A stretch of 64,000 bases of DNA from positions 1 through 64,000 of the forward strand of contig CASGDA010000006.1 of assembly GCA_949300145.1 (NCBI GenBank), read 5' to 3'. The notes under the pieces are model-generated. The model searched no databases. It saw only the letters and a list, made by a program, of their open reading frames with translations, and was not told where the DNA came from. The stretch is from an uncultured Treponema sp. (GTDB lineage Bacteria > Spirochaetota > Spirochaetia > Treponematales > Treponemataceae). Shown here one piece after another: positions 1 to 7,721 of the stretch. A program made the translations under genes and the position numbers. How positions within the stretch are numbered: position 1 is the stretch's first letter; every line of letters begins with the position of its first letter.

Positions 1-195
1 GTTCATGAGCTGCTCCTGGACCTCTTTAGGCAGGTCGTTCCATAAAATGTCGTATGTAAAATCCCGAATCTCCGGGTAACACTCCCGCGCAGTCTTTTCC
101 GCCGTTTCCCGATCCAGGTAGTGCATCTCTTGATGGAAAAACCAGTTGAGCTTTTCCATCAGCCGATAGAGGCGGATCTGTTCTTCTTGGGTCAT
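1..195 (-). CDS. Small hypothetical protein, 3' end outside window
   Basis: An open frame begins at ATG 195 (minus), preceded by a strong GGAGGTG Shine-Dalgarno, and runs off the left edge. The visible 65 residues start MTQEEQIRLYRLMEKLNWFF and are charged and helical. I do not recognise a family. It precedes the next locus's direction and together with it looks like the accessory region of a Firmicutes-type conjugative element. The start is secure from the ribosome-binding site; the function is unknown. Confidence 0.5.
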   Translation of the reverse strand, partial: MTQEEQIRLYRLMEKLNWFFHQEMHYLDRETAEKTARECYPEIRDFTYDILWNDLPKEVQEQLMN

Positions 196-236
196 GGGAC
201 ACCTCCTCGGATTAGCAAAGGATAGAATAGCTGTAC

Positions 237-745
237 TTACGCCAGCTCTGCGTCCAATATCTGGACTGGTTTTCCTTTCTCGTTCACATAGTAAAGGGCG
301 ATATAGTCGATGCCGTCCCGCTTGACCTGTTCCCAAGGCATACGCTCGCCGTTGATCAGTTCCACAGTATCCGCCTCATCCGGTTCGAAGTCTTCTTTTT
401 CGTCCTCGTAGTCCACGCTGCTCGGATGGATCATGTTCATCGCAGAACATATTGTCGTAGCCATGCCGCCCGCCGTCGAAGACGACGAATTCCTCGCCAC
501 TCTCCGGGTCACGAGCTGTCACAAGTTCGGGAGCGAAATAACTGGGAACAATATATAGCTGTGGTTCTGAAATAACTGGGAACAATATATAGCTGTGGTT
601 CTGCGTTTAAGGTCAACAGGTCACCGTAGTACCAAACCTCCAGCAGTTCATTGCCAGTGGTAGAACACAATGTCACGGTGGGCAGGCGTTTCTGTGCCCA
701 CTCCTTCACATGGCCGGTGAGCTAGGTAGGATATTTTTCGCTCAT
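237..745 (-). pseudogene. Decayed mobile-element protein with stop codon and two frameshifts
   Basis: ATG 745 has an ideal GGAGG ribosome-binding site. The frame reads MSEKYPT and meets an in-frame TAG, continues through a tryptophan/tyrosine-rich stretch, then hits a 34-bp perfect tandem duplication (about 538-605) that shifts the frame. A second shift near 425-440 is needed to reach the acidic C-terminal part ending at 237. Joining the three frames gives one continuous protein of about 155 residues with motif FDGGRHGYDNMF. It is clearly a dead gene. The intact family is not recognised. Confidence 0.6.
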
Positions 746-757
746 CGTTCGTCCTCC

Positions 758-856
758 TTACAGCACCCAGGCCATCATACTGGTCACGATCAGCACAAGC
801 CCCAGCAGGAAGAAGATCACCCGCCGGGAACCGCGTCAGAGTAAGAATTTGGCCAT
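758..856 (-). pseudogene. Remnant of a small single-TM peptide
   Basis: From ATG 856 the frame reads MAKFLL, a TGA where CGA would give Arg, then RGSRR followed by a 20-residue hydrophobic helix and a stop at 758. It ends just before the ribosome-binding site of the pseudogene downstream. One base change would restore a 32-residue membrane peptide. It is consistent with general decay of this mobile-element fragment. Confidence is limited by the short length. Confidence 0.35.
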
Positions 857-893
857 TGTCCGTATTTTTATCATTTTCTTCTCCCGTTCTGTT

Positions 894-1319
894 TTATTTT
901 TCAAACGAAAAAAGATTCAGCCCGATGGTTTCGCTGAATTTCCTCTCCACCGTTCCGGCGATTGCGCGGATTACAATTTCCGCGGTGGCGCTTATGTTCG
1001 CCCGGTTCAAGTGGCCGCCGACAACCTGCCCCTGCAAATCCCCCGCCGCAAAGTGCGCGTGAAGATAGGGCGCGCCGTCCTTCCGTGTCAGGGTTCCCGT
1101 CAGGGAAACGATTTCGTAAATCCCGCGGAACGTGTTGGAACGGTACTCCTTCGTTTCCGTGTTGAAAGCTCCCACCGTGAATTCATCCACGGCGCCGAGT
1201 CCGCTGATTTCCGCCAGCGCGATATTTTCCGCTTCGGCAAGGGCGAGAATGCTTCCGCAGATTTCCTCATTCGGTTCAAGGCGCAGCACAAATGTGTCAC
1301 CGAATTTTCTGTATTCCAT
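894..1319 (-). CDS. PPC (DUF296) domain DNA-binding protein
   Basis: The 141 residues match the plant-and-prokaryote-conserved (PPC/DUF296) fold over their whole length. Typical pieces are the N-terminal RLEPNEEICGSI segment, the central ISGLGAVDEFTVG strand and the LHAHFA...GGHL segment with conserved histidines. Family members are small trimeric proteins, many annotated as DNA-binding, with unclear bacterial roles. Start ATG 1319 has AAGGAG seven bases upstream. It lies 24 bp after the aldo/keto reductase stop in the same direction and is probably co-transcribed with it. Confidence 0.85.
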   Translation of the reverse strand: MEYRKFGDTFVLRLEPNEEICGSILALAEAENIALAEISGLGAVDEFTVGAFNTETKEYRSNTFRGIYEIVSLTGTLTRKDGAPYLHAHFAAGDLQGQVVGGHLNRANISATAEIVIRAIAGTVERKFSETIGLNLFSFEK

Positions 1320-1343
1320 AATCTTCTCCTTTCCTTTAAATCC

Positions 1344-2162
1344 TTAAAAATCAAATGTTTCCGGATCAAAACTCGTCGTGTGTCCCCTGTCCATCCGGTT
1401 GAGCGTTTCCATATCCTGCGCACCGAGCGTAAAATCAAAGACGGCGGTGTTTTCAAAAACGCGCTCCCGGTGCACCGACTTCGGGATGACGATGTAACCG
1501 CTCTGGATGTCCCAGCGGAGGATGATCTGCGCCGGCGTTTTCCCGTATTTTTCCGCAAGCACGGTTATTTCGGGAAGATTGAAATTCCCCCGGAGCAGCG
1601 GCGCCCATGCTTCCATCACAATCTTCCGCGCGGAACACCAGCTCTGCAGCGTCTGATTATTGTTCAGCGGATGATGTTCCACCTGATTGACGGCCGGAAC
1701 GGTTCCGCCGTTTTCCGTGAGCCACTCGATGTGCCGGGGCGTGCAGTTGCAGACACCGATTGCCCGCACCTTTTTAGCGGCGACGAGCTCTTCCATCGCC
1801 TTCCATGTTTCCTGCAGGCGCGGTTTCTGCTGTCCGGGCCAATGGACCAAAAACAAATCAAGATAATCCGTCCTGAGTTTCTCAAGGCTTTCTTCAAAAG
1901 ATTCGAGGGTTTTGCGGTAGCCCATATTCCCCGTATCCACTTTGCTCGTCAGAAAAACCTCTCCCCGCGGGATTCCCGTTTTTAAAAGTGTCTGACCGAG
2001 CAGTGACTCGTTCCCGTACATTTGCGCCGTGTCGAAACTGCGGTAGCCCGCTTCCAGCGCGGCGTTGACGGCGGTCTCCATTTCGGCGGAATCAAGCGTC
2101 TTGTATACGCCCAATCCCAGAACCGGCATTTCAATTCCGTTGTTGAGTTTTACCGTTTCCAT
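1344..2162 (-). CDS. Aldo/keto reductase
   Basis: NAD(P)H-dependent aldo/keto reductase of the TIM-barrel superfamily, 272 residues. Visible are the N-terminal MPVLGLG strand and the catalytic tetrad D44, Y49 (FDTAQMYGNE), K74 (LTSKV) and H107 (LFLVHWPG). The C-terminal cofactor loop IPKSVHRERV is also intact. I start at ATG 2162 because GGGAGGT lies just upstream; the frame is open 42 bp further. Substrate cannot be told from sequence. It is first in a two-gene unit with the PPC protein. Confidence 0.9.
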   Translation of the reverse strand: METVKLNNGIEMPVLGLGVYKTLDSAEMETAVNAALEAGYRSFDTAQMYGNESLLGQTLLKTGIPRGEVFLTSKVDTGNMGYRKTLESFEESLEKLRTDYLDLFLVHWPGQQKPRLQETWKAMEELVAAKKVRAIGVCNCTPRHIEWLTENGGTVPAVNQVEHHPLNNNQTLQSWCSARKIVMEAWAPLLRGNFNLPEITVLAEKYGKTPAQIILRWDIQSGYIVIPKSVHRERVFENTAVFDFTLGAQDMETLNRMDRGHTTSFDPETFDF

Positions 2163-2314
2163 TGCATGACCTCCCATCACTGATAAACATCCGGTAATCC
2201 GCATTTTTCCGGGAACGCCGTTATTGTACTATGCAGGGATTTTTTTGTAAAGAAAATGAATCCTGCCTTCCGAATGGATACACGGCCGTTGCGATCTTGC
2301 TTCGGGATTCGTCT

Positions 2315-2443
2315 GCGTGAGGGATGCGGAGGGCGCGCGAAGCGCGTTCCGGAGCGAAGCGGAGGAATGGAGCGCCTCATGGCGCGGAACCCGCAGCAGC
2401 CCGACCCGGAGCGCAAGCGGAGGGGCACGCCCGAAAAACCGGA
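2315..2443 (+). repeat. Interspersed GC-rich repeat, copy 1 (129 bp)
   Basis: Begins GCGTGAGGGATGCGGAGGGC and ends CCCGAAAAACCGGA. Copy 2 at 6223-6352 differs by two substitutions and one inserted base. Several short inverted repeats lie inside (GCGCC-TCAT-GGCGC, GGGC-AC-GCCC), so a transcript could fold. The single-base indel between copies argues against coding function. It lies between the aldo/keto reductase and the MarR promoter. Confidence 0.85.
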
Positions 2444-2486
2444 CAGAATGAGAAGTGTGATTTTTTCAGAAAAACAATCCGTGCGC

Positions 2487-2538
2487 TTGACAATGGTACG
2501 AAACCGTACTATACAATGTTGGTACGATTCCGTACTAT
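2487..2538 (+). promoter_or_regulatory. MarR/MATE promoter with two operators
   Basis: TTGACA at 2487-2492 and TATACA at 2510-2515 are separated by 17 bp. Two matching inverted repeats, GTACG-AAAC-CGTAC (2496-2509) and GTACG-ATTC-CGTAC (2522-2535), lie 26 bp apart. The first fills the spacer and the second covers the predicted start of transcription. This is the layout of autoregulation by the MarR dimer encoded immediately downstream. The binding itself is inference. Confidence 0.75.
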
Positions 2539-2613
2539 TGGGCATATATCTGCTTTGTTGTATGGCAATGCGGTTCCGGCGGAAGCGATTTTACGGGGGA
2601 GCGGTTGGCGGTT

Positions 2614-3075
2614 ATGAAAAAAGAAGAGGAACGCACAGGCCGAAGTTTAAAACAGCTGAATTATCTTTTCGGCGAAAAAGAGGCGGTGTATCACGGATTT
2701 GCGGTCAAATTGGGAGTAAGCGACAGCGTGATGAAAATTCTGTATGCGCTATACGACAACGGAGACGGAGGAAGATGCCCGCTTCGGGAAATATTGCGGC
2801 GTTCCGCGTTGAGCAAACAGACGGCGAACTCCGCGCTGCGCAAGCTTGAGAAAGAAGGCATTCTGTTCCTCGAAAGCGACAGCGGAAAAACAAAAACCGT
2901 GCGCCTCACTTCCGCGGGAAAAACATTCGCCCGCAAAACCGCGGGGCGTCTCATGAAAATGGAAAACGAGATTTTTTCGGAATGGAGCGAGAGGGATATG
3001 CAAAAATACATCGGCTTTGAAGAACGCTTTTTGCTGCAAATCAGGAAAAAACTCAAGGAATTCCGGCCGCTTTAA
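2614..3075 (+). CDS. MarR-family transcriptional regulator
   Basis: 153 residues with a winged helix-turn-helix. The recognition region reads REILRRSALSKQTANSALRKL, followed by the wing with EKEGILFLESDSGKTKTVRLT and a C-terminal dimerisation helix. I use ATG 2614, twelve bases after GGGGGAG; an in-frame TTG lies at 2605. It is followed 75 bp later by a MATE exporter, a common repressor-efflux pairing. The paired operators in its promoter suggest that it represses itself and the exporter until a ligand releases it. Confidence 0.85.
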   Translation: MKKEEERTGRSLKQLNYLFGEKEAVYHGFAVKLGVSDSVMKILYALYDNGDGGRCPLREILRRSALSKQTANSALRKLEKEGILFLESDSGKTKTVRLTSAGKTFARKTAGRLMKMENEIFSEWSERDMQKYIGFEERFLLQIRKKLKEFRPL

Positions 3076-3150
3076 CAAGGATGCGAATGCCGTGCGGGCG
3101 GCGGCAGTGCCGGAAAAAGTGGCCGCGGCACGCCGGTTCGGGAGGAATCT

Positions 3151-4479
3151 GTGAATTTTCAATTTTCAGGACATTTCGGATATACAAAACTGCTGCGCCT
3201 GACAGCCCCGTCGATTCTCATGATGATTGTGACATCGGTGTACAGTATCGTTGACGGATTTTTTGTGTCCAACTTTGCCGGGAAAACGCAGTTCACCGCG
3301 GTCAACTTCATCATGCCGTTTCTGTTGATACTCGGATCATTCGGCTTCATGTTCGGGACGGGCGGAAGCGCGCTCATTTCAAGAGCGATGGGTGAAGGCC
3401 GTGAGCAAAAAGCACGGGAAATTTTTTCGCTTATTGTGTATGTTTCCGCGGCGTTCGGCGTGGTGATCGCCGTGGCGGGAATCGCGCTTGTGCGGCCGTT
3501 TGCGGCGGTGCTGGGTGCGGAGGGACAGATGCTCGATGACTGCGTGACTTACGCGCGGATCATTCTTGCCGCGTTGCCCGCGTTCCTTTTGCAATACGAA
3601 TTCCAGTGTCTGTTCGCGACGGCGGGAAAACACAATCTGGGCCTGTTCATCACAATCGCCGCCGGACTGACAAACGTCGTTTTGGACGCGCTGCTGGTCA
3701 TTGTTGTTCCGTGGGGAATTGCGGGAGCGGCCGTTGCCACCGCAGTCAGCCAGTGCGTTGGCGGACTGATTCCCGTGGTGTATTTCGCCTCGAAAAACTC
3801 AAGCCTGCTGCGTCTGGGCAGAACGAAATTTGACGGACGGGCGCTTTTCAAAACCTGCACGAACGGTTCGTCGGAACTGATGAGCAATATTTCTTCATCA
3901 ATTGTCTCGATGTTTTTCAACGCGCAGCTTTTGCGTTATGCGGGGGAAGACGGGGTTGCGGCGTACGGCGTTTTAATGTACGTGAGCATGATATTCCAGT
4001 CGGTGTTCATCGGGTATTCCGTCGGAAGCGCGCCTGTCGTCAGCTTTCAGTACGGGGCGCAGAACCTGGAGGAACTGCGGGGGCTGAAAAAGCGGAGCCT
4101 GCGTATCATCGCGGTGTTTGCGGTGCTGATGTTTGCGGCGGCGTTTGTGCTGGCGGAACCGCTGTCGCGCATTTTCATCGGCTACGATGAAGCGCTTTTG
4201 TCATTGACGCTCCGCGCGTTTTCAATATTTTCGTTTTCGTTCCTGTTCTCCGGCTTTTCGATTTTCGGCTCGGCGTTTTTCACCGCGCTCAACAACGGAC
4301 CGGTATCCGCGGCGATATCATTTTTGCGCACCCTCGTGTTCCAAATCGCATCGGTACTCGTGCTGCCGCTCTTTTTCCAAATCGACGGGATATGGGCTTC
4401 CATCGTTTTTGCCGAAATCATGTCGGTGATTATGACCGCGCTGTTCCTCAAGCTTTTGCGGAAAAAATACGGATATTGA
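3151..4479 (+). CDS. MATE family multidrug/metabolite exporter
   Basis: 442-residue integral membrane protein with about twelve hydrophobic helices and the MATE architecture of two homologous halves. Typical stretches are the N-terminal APSILMMIVTSVYSIVDGFF and the GTGGSALISRAMGEG loop after helix 2. MATE proteins export cationic compounds using Na+ or H+ gradients. It starts with GTG at 3151, seven bases after GGGAGGA. It follows the marR-like gene and is probably under its control. A hairpin terminator follows. Confidence 0.92.
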   Translation: MNFQFSGHFGYTKLLRLTAPSILMMIVTSVYSIVDGFFVSNFAGKTQFTAVNFIMPFLLILGSFGFMFGTGGSALISRAMGEGREQKAREIFSLIVYVSAAFGVVIAVAGIALVRPFAAVLGAEGQMLDDCVTYARIILAALPAFLLQYEFQCLFATAGKHNLGLFITIAAGLTNVVLDALLVIVVPWGIAGAAVATAVSQCVGGLIPVVYFASKNSSLLRLGRTKFDGRALFKTCTNGSSELMSNISSSIVSMFFNAQLLRYAGEDGVAAYGVLMYVSMIFQSVFIGYSVGSAPVVSFQYGAQNLEELRGLKKRSLRIIAVFAVLMFAAAFVLAEPLSRIFIGYDEALLSLTLRAFSIFSFSFLFSGFSIFGSAFFTALNNGPVSAAISFLRTLVFQIASVLVLPLFFQIDGIWASIVFAEIMSVIMTALFLKLLRKKYGY

Positions 4480-4488
4480 TTTTTGCGA

Positions 4489-4515
4489 AGCGGGCTCACC
4501 TGGTGAGCCGCTTTC
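4489..4515. terminator. Bidirectional hairpin terminator between convergent genes
   Basis: GGCTCAC-CTG-GTGAGCC with outer AGCG/GCT pairs forms a stem of about ten pairs followed by CTTTCTT. It occupies the gap between the MATE gene (plus) and the acyltransferase gene (minus), so it can serve both. Confidence 0.65.
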
Positions 4516-5676
4516 TTACCCGCGTCCGCCGTTGAACAGCCGGAACAGGGGCGGGCATATTTTCCGCAGAGCCGCGCCCAGTGCCAGGCATACCGCAACT
4601 GTCAGCAACGTCACGCCGAAATATTCAAAGAGCGAGAAAAAGGTGTTTTTCATCGGGAAAAATCGGAGCCAGATTTTTTGAAGGTTGCCGAGAACGACGG
4701 GCATATGCGCGGCGTATACGAAAAACGAAAACGGTGCGAGGGCGCCTGCCACCGAAAACAGTCCGGGACGGCCGGCAATCAGCGCCGAAAGTTTCATAAA
4801 AACAACACAGGCAAAAAGCACCATGAGCCAATAGGCGGAGCCGGTTCCGCCGCCGAGCGTATGGGTGAAAACAAAAGACAGCGCAAAAAGCGGAAGGATT
4901 TCCTTCCATTTGATTTTGTCAAGCGCTGCGAACAGATCGAATCCGCTCATGCCCCACCAGAGTCCCGCGGTGTAGAAAAAGAACGCCTGCGTCTGCACAA
5001 ACCACACCGGAAGCGGAAGCACATAGACGACGGCGGTAAAGGCGAAAAATCCTGCGGGGAACTTTCTGATTAAAAACACAAGCGCCGGCGAAACGAGCGT
5101 CAGAATGATGAGGTCGCGCACAAACCAGAACTGAACCGCGAACTGCGGAAGGGAGTAATCCTCCGTGGCAATCAGGTCGTTGAATTCGCCGAAGCCGACA
5201 AGTTTTGCAATCCAGTCGGATGCCGTCCACGTGAGCATGGTTGCGTCCGGATTTCCCAGAAGCTGCGGTGCGATTCGGGCGACGATGAGCTTGAGTACGC
5301 CGTAGTAAAACAGATAAACGGCCATCCACAGCGCATACGGCACGGCGAGCGACTTCGTTTTTTTCCTGAGCAGCGTTCCGTAGGAATCATTTTTCACGCC
5401 CTGCAAGAACGCCGCGAACAGAAAAAACAGCGGGACGGCGCAGCGGGCGATTCCCTGCGAGACAAAAAGCTGTATCCACCGGCCGAATTCGTTCTGGCTG
5501 AACAGAACGGACACACCGTGCTTTTCAAAGCTTTCCGCGATATTTTCCGCCGTGTAATTGTTGTGGATGAACACTACAAGGACGGCGAGCAGAAAACGCA
5601 GCGCCGTTATGCGGCGGGAGGTTCCGCTTGCATTCAGATTTTCCGCGGTGATTTTTTCCGGTGAAATTGCATTCAT
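4516..5676 (-). CDS. Acyltransferase 3 family membrane protein
   Basis: About 386 residues, many hydrophobic helices. The N-terminal helix RFLLAVLVVFIHNNY carries the histidine expected of acyltransferase-3 (OafA/WecH-like) proteins, and the later VPLFFLFAAFLQG and VPYALWMAVYLFYYG helices are typical. Members O-acylate sugars or lipids at the inner membrane. I prefer ATG 5676 over ATG 5694 because GGGGAG sits directly before it. It diverges from the XRE regulator gene across a region with palindromic operators, so that regulator may control it. Confidence 0.82.
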   Translation of the reverse strand: MNAISPEKITAENLNASGTSRRITALRFLLAVLVVFIHNNYTAENIAESFEKHGVSVLFSQNEFGRWIQLFVSQGIARCAVPLFFLFAAFLQGVKNDSYGTLLRKKTKSLAVPYALWMAVYLFYYGVLKLIVARIAPQLLGNPDATMLTWTASDWIAKLVGFGEFNDLIATEDYSLPQFAVQFWFVRDLIILTLVSPALVFLIRKFPAGFFAFTAVVYVLPLPVWFVQTQAFFFYTAGLWWGMSGFDLFAALDKIKWKEILPLFALSFVFTHTLGGGTGSAYWLMVLFACVVFMKLSALIAGRPGLFSVAGALAPFSFFVYAAHMPVVLGNLQKIWLRFFPMKNTFFSLFEYFGVTLLTVAVCLALGAALRKICPPLFRLFNGGRG

Positions 5677-5697
5677 TTTTCTCCCCGTTGTCATAGA

Positions 5698-5791
5698 AAT
5701 TGTGTTTTACACTTTAAAAAACACAATTGTGTCAAAAAGAAAATTATCACAATATTGTGTCTTTGACAAGAATCGGACACCATTGTGTTAG
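5698..5791. promoter_or_regulatory. Operator region between acyltransferase and XRE genes
   Basis: Two perfect 12-bp palindromes, ACACAATTGTGT (5721-5732) and CACAATATTGTG (5748-5759), plus half sites ATTGTG near 5700 and 5782. A TTGACA at 5763-5768 lies just after the second palindrome. Repeats built on CACAAT/ATTGTG between divergent genes suggest binding by the XRE protein encoded on the right. Confidence 0.6.
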
Positions 5792-5799
5792 CATGAGCC

Positions 5800-6174
5800 A
5801 TGAGTTTTTGGGAAACCGTGGAGGAAGTCCGCGAGTACAGGGACATCTCCAGAAAGGAACTTGCCTACAAAGCGGATTTTTCTTTAAACAGCATTTCAAC
5901 GGGAATCGCGAGGAACAGCGTTCCTTCCGCCGATGTCGCCTGCCGGATTGCGAAGGTCTTGGGCGTCAGCGTCGAGTTTTTGGTCACGGGAAAATCAGGA
6001 AAAAAAGAAAAGCGCGCGGATGAACAAATCGAAAGAAAACTTGAAGGTAAAAGAGAAGCGTTTTTTAAATACATGGACAAACATTCAAAAATGATGGAGG
6101 AATTTTCCTCGCTGGACGAACCGCTCCAAAAAGCGATACGCGAACTCATCCACGCATCCGCGGCAAACCGGTAA
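5800..6174 (+). CDS. XRE-family helix-turn-helix regulator
   Basis: 124 residues. Residues 5-65 form a lambda-repressor-like helix-turn-helix (EVREYRDISRKELAYKADFS then SADVACRIAKVLGVSVEFLV). A lysine-rich linker and a helical C-terminal half probably make a dimer. The start ATG 5800 is chosen to match the family; an ATG at 5793 is out of frame. It is probably an autoregulator and regulator of the divergent acyltransferase gene through the CACAAT palindromes. Copy 2 of the interspersed repeat follows 48 bp after the stop. Confidence 0.85.
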   Translation: MSFWETVEEVREYRDISRKELAYKADFSLNSISTGIARNSVPSADVACRIAKVLGVSVEFLVTGKSGKKEKRADEQIERKLEGKREAFFKYMDKHSKMMEEFSSLDEPLQKAIRELIHASAANR

Positions 6175-6222
6175 ATCCGGCACGCTGTCCCGGCGGCGGA
6201 TTTTGCGCAGAAAGTCTCCCCC

Positions 6223-6352
6223 GCGTGAGGGATGCGGAGGGCGTGCGAAGCGCGTTCCGGAGCGATAGCGGAGGAATGGAGCGCCTCATGGCGCGGAACC
6301 CGCAGCAGCCCGACCCGGAGCGCACGCGGAGGGGCACGCCCGAAAAACCGGA
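6223..6352 (+). repeat. Interspersed GC-rich repeat, copy 2 (130 bp)
   Basis: Near-identical to 2315-2443 in the same orientation, with C/T and A/C substitutions and one inserted T. It sits between the XRE gene stop and the convergent SnoaL-like gene. Two copies within 4 kb imply many more in the genome. Confidence 0.85.
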
Positions 6353-6421
6353 ACAAAGAAAAAACACGGAATTTCCGGCGCTTCACTCCCTGCGACAAAC
6401 GCCATTCACGGCGGATTTCCG

Positions 6422-6844
6422 TCAGCGAAAATCCCGGACACCCGCGATTAAACCGTGCTCAAACAGCGTTTCAAAGGTGTTGACCGCGCCGCCGTGTTCG
6501 GTGATTTTCCCTTCCGAAACTGCATCGACATTGACGCCGGTGAATGAGAGCGTTTTATGGGAGGGCGGGATTCCCAGCCATTCGCCCGAATGGGTTCCCT
6601 GCATGATGAATTCCGAAATCACCGTTCCGCCGTCCTCATATTGCCGGATTATGCGCATCGAATAATCGGGATACGTTTTCTTTACAGCCAAAAGGTGTTC
6701 TTCCATGCCTTCCATGCCGACAGGGATTTTATTTTCTCCGCTGACGAAGGCGAAGTTTTCCGCTATGCAGTGCAGAAGTTCTTCCCACAGATTTCGGGAG
6801 ACAATCCTTTCGTAAAAATCGCGCACCAGTTTTTTTGCGTCCAT
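6422..6844 (-). CDS. SnoaL-like / ester cyclase family protein
   Basis: 140 residues of the NTF2-like SnoaL fold: N-terminal helix VRDFYERIVSR, the YPDYSMRI segment, a GTHSGEWLGIPPSHKTLSFTG core and a final strand IAGVRDFR. Family members include polyketide cyclases and many orphan enzymes of unknown substrate. ATG 6844 is used, five bases after GGAGG; a GTG lies one codon upstream. It is alone on its strand here. Confidence 0.8.
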   Translation of the reverse strand: MDAKKLVRDFYERIVSRNLWEELLHCIAENFAFVSGENKIPVGMEGMEEHLLAVKKTYPDYSMRIIRQYEDGGTVISEFIMQGTHSGEWLGIPPSHKTLSFTGVNVDAVSEGKITEHGGAVNTFETLFEHGLIAGVRDFR

Positions 6845-6996
6845 CACATCCTCCGAAAAACAGCATTCACCGCACGGTATGCAAAAAACTTTGCATACAG
6901 GATATTTCTGTTTTATAATAAAAAAACACGGAAAATTATGGAAGCATCGGAATAAAGTACAGGCTTATGTTCCGGAAATTGTTACATTTCTTTCTA

Positions 6997-7025
6997 TTGA
7001 AAAAAAACATGGAAGAAAGTATAAT
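6997..7025 (+). promoter_or_regulatory. Promoter of the hemerythrin gene
   Basis: TTGAAA at 6997-7002, 17-bp spacer, TATAAT at 7020-7025. Transcription should begin about 7032, which rules out the upstream ATG codons at 6967 and 7009 as the usual start. Confidence 0.65.
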
Positions 7026-7050
7026 TCGTTTCATGGAAAGACACGTAACA

Positions 7051-7497
7051 ATGGATGATAACAAAGATTTCATTAAATGGGAAAAGAAATTCGAACTTGG
7101 AATTCCTGTCATTGACAACCAACACAAACAGCTGGTGAATTTATGCAATGACCTGTATCAGGCTGTCATCAGAAACAAGTACAGGGCGACAACACCTGGA
7201 TGGCATGAGGCTCTTTCCGACGCGCTCCGGGAAACAGTCAATTACATAAACACCCATTTCTCGGACGAGGAAAAACTCCTGACCGCCGTGAATTATGACA
7301 AGCTGGACCAGCAGAAAAGCCAGCACAAAAGTTTCACAAACAAAATATCAGAGACATTAAAAACCTTCAACCAGGCGACTTTTCAGGATGCGATGGATTT
7401 TGTGCGGTTTTTATATGACTGGATTTTGCAGCACATCGCCATCTCCGACAAACAATATGTTCCCGCCGTACTTGAATACCTGAAAAACCGCCAGTAA
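7051..7497 (+). CDS. Bacteriohemerythrin-like protein with one altered iron ligand
   Basis: 148 residues, four-helix di-iron fold. H25 (IDNQHKQL), H69 and E73 (THFSDEE), H92 (QHKSF), H128 and D133 (QHIAISD) occupy ligand positions. The usual HKxxH motif reads QKSQH, so Gln88 replaces one of the seven ligands. Bacteriohemerythrins bind O2 in the cytoplasm. ATG 7051 is chosen: GGAAAG lies ten bases upstream and the promoter predicts transcription from about 7032. The next in-frame ATG upstream is 7033. It is the last chromosomal gene before the prophage. Confidence 0.85.
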   Translation: MDDNKDFIKWEKKFELGIPVIDNQHKQLVNLCNDLYQAVIRNKYRATTPGWHEALSDALRETVNYINTHFSDEEKLLTAVNYDKLDQQKSQHKSFTNKISETLKTFNQATFQDAMDFVRFLYDWILQHIAISDKQYVPAVLEYLKNRQ

Positions 7498-7510
7498 ACC
7501 GGGATTTACG

Positions 7511-7541
7511 GTTTCCGCAACAGTAAAACCGATGCGGAAAC
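7511..7541 (+). terminator. Hairpin after hemerythrin gene
   Basis: GTTTCCGCA ... TGCGGAAAC is a nine-pair stem with a 13-base loop, beginning 13 bp after the stop and followed by TTTATACC. It is a plausible but weak intrinsic terminator. Confidence 0.45.
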
Positions 7542-7721
7542 TTTATACCTGTTTGTTAAAATTATAAACAGTCATAATTATTTAATAATGACTTAAAACA
7601 TTGTTTTTATTAGCCGAAAATAAAGATAATTAAACTATTATATTACTACTAATTAGCATAATTCAGCCAAAAAGCTGCTAAAAAATGTTAATGAAATGTA
7701 AATAAAAGGTTGGTTTTCGAC

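Noticed and set aside
849..1985. 378-codon plus-strand open frame
   Set aside because: It lies antisense to the aldo/keto reductase and PPC genes, which have full catalytic or fold motifs and ribosome-binding sites. The plus frame is basic, cysteine-scattered and lacks any domain.
7500..7720. tRNA or attachment-site repeat at the left edge of prophage 1
   Set aside because: No cloverleaf and no repeat of this stretch near 33.5 kb was found; the true right end is outside or destroyed.
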